A DNA stretch of 64,000 nucleotides from Streptomyces cyaneogriseus subsp. noncyanogenus (lineage in GTDB: Bacteria; Actinomycetota; Actinomycetes; Streptomycetales; Streptomycetaceae): positions 4,526,001 to 4,590,000 of the forward strand of contig NZ_CP010849.1 in NCBI RefSeq assembly GCF_000931445.1, written 5' to 3'. Every line of letters starts with the position of its first letter. Position 1 is the first letter of the stretch. A model generated the notes under the pieces. It made no database searches. It was not told the origin of the DNA and worked only from the letters and a program-made list of their open reading frames with translations. Position numbers and translations under genes: made by a program. Below are positions 61,259-64,000 of the stretch, piece by piece.

Positions 61259-61422
61259 GACCCTTTGCGCTGCCTGTTAGCTGCCCCCTGCCCGTCACCA
61301 GGGGTCTACCCTCACCTGAGCACGGACGACCAGAAGATCTCCGACCTGGGATTTCTGTCTCTGTGTGCGGGGGAGGGGCCGGTACGCGCGTAGTGAGTCC
61401 GAGCCCTCGGAAGGACCCCCTC

Positions 61423-64000
<2,578 letters not shown>

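Overview
The window reads as the core chromosome of a Streptomyces. GC content is very high with strong G/C bias at third codon positions, GTG starts are common, and the gene order (nuo operon end, recQ, polyprenyl diphosphate synthase, korAB, a second nuo cluster, htpX, yajQ, tRNA-Tyr, rpmG-hadAB, murB, aspC, tRNA-Trp, secE-nusG-rplKA, rplJL, rpoB) is typical of that genus. No insertion sequence, prophage, CRISPR array or rRNA operon was seen.

Layout. 1-2.4 kb: end of the main NADH dehydrogenase (complex I) operon (nuoM, nuoN). 2.5-21.6 kb: housekeeping and accessory genes. These include a Uma2 protein, RecQ, an M56 peptidase, fumarylacetoacetase, a HAD phosphatase, a secreted lytic transglycosylase behind a c-di-AMP riboswitch, the polyprenyl diphosphate synthase that probably makes the menaquinone tail, a LolA-like protein, an ABC exporter, flavin enzymes, RarD, and a divergent HxlR regulator/quinone-oxidoreductase pair. 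21.6-39.7 kb: an energy region with a 2-oxoacid:ferredoxin oxidoreductase (korAB), a response regulator with two duplicated sensor kinases, and a second complex I-type cluster nuoA-B-C-H-I-J-K-L-M-N. That cluster lacks nuoD and the NADH-input genes nuoE, F and G. 39.7-47.3 kb: htpX, yccF, an amino-acid permease, yajQ, three tRNAs (Tyr, Thr, Met), a degenerate amidohydrolase and rpmG. 47.4-55.2 kb: hadAB, a TetR-controlled efflux operon with two matching operators, murB, a gene remnant, adenosine deaminase and an aminotransferase. 55.5-64 kb: tRNA-Trp, secE, nusG, rplK, rplA, a lipoprotein, the L10 leader, rplJ, rplL and the first three quarters of rpoB.

The most important observation is technical. 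The second nuoL is broken by two copies of a 42-bp sequence built on a loxP site, with short duplications of nuoL between and after them. The 42-mer matches the Roche 454 Titanium paired-end library linker as I remember it, so this is very probably an assembly artefact. Removing 267 bp (35882-36148) restores an intact 664-residue NuoL.

The most interesting biology is the pairing of KorAB with the NADH-module-less complex I cluster, which suggests a ferredoxin-fed proton pump. A candidate iron box lies upstream of korA. Other regulatory elements visible in the sequence are the c-di-AMP riboswitch, twin TetR operators, a palindrome over the rarD promoter, an HxlR palindrome, and the L10 leader with its attenuator.
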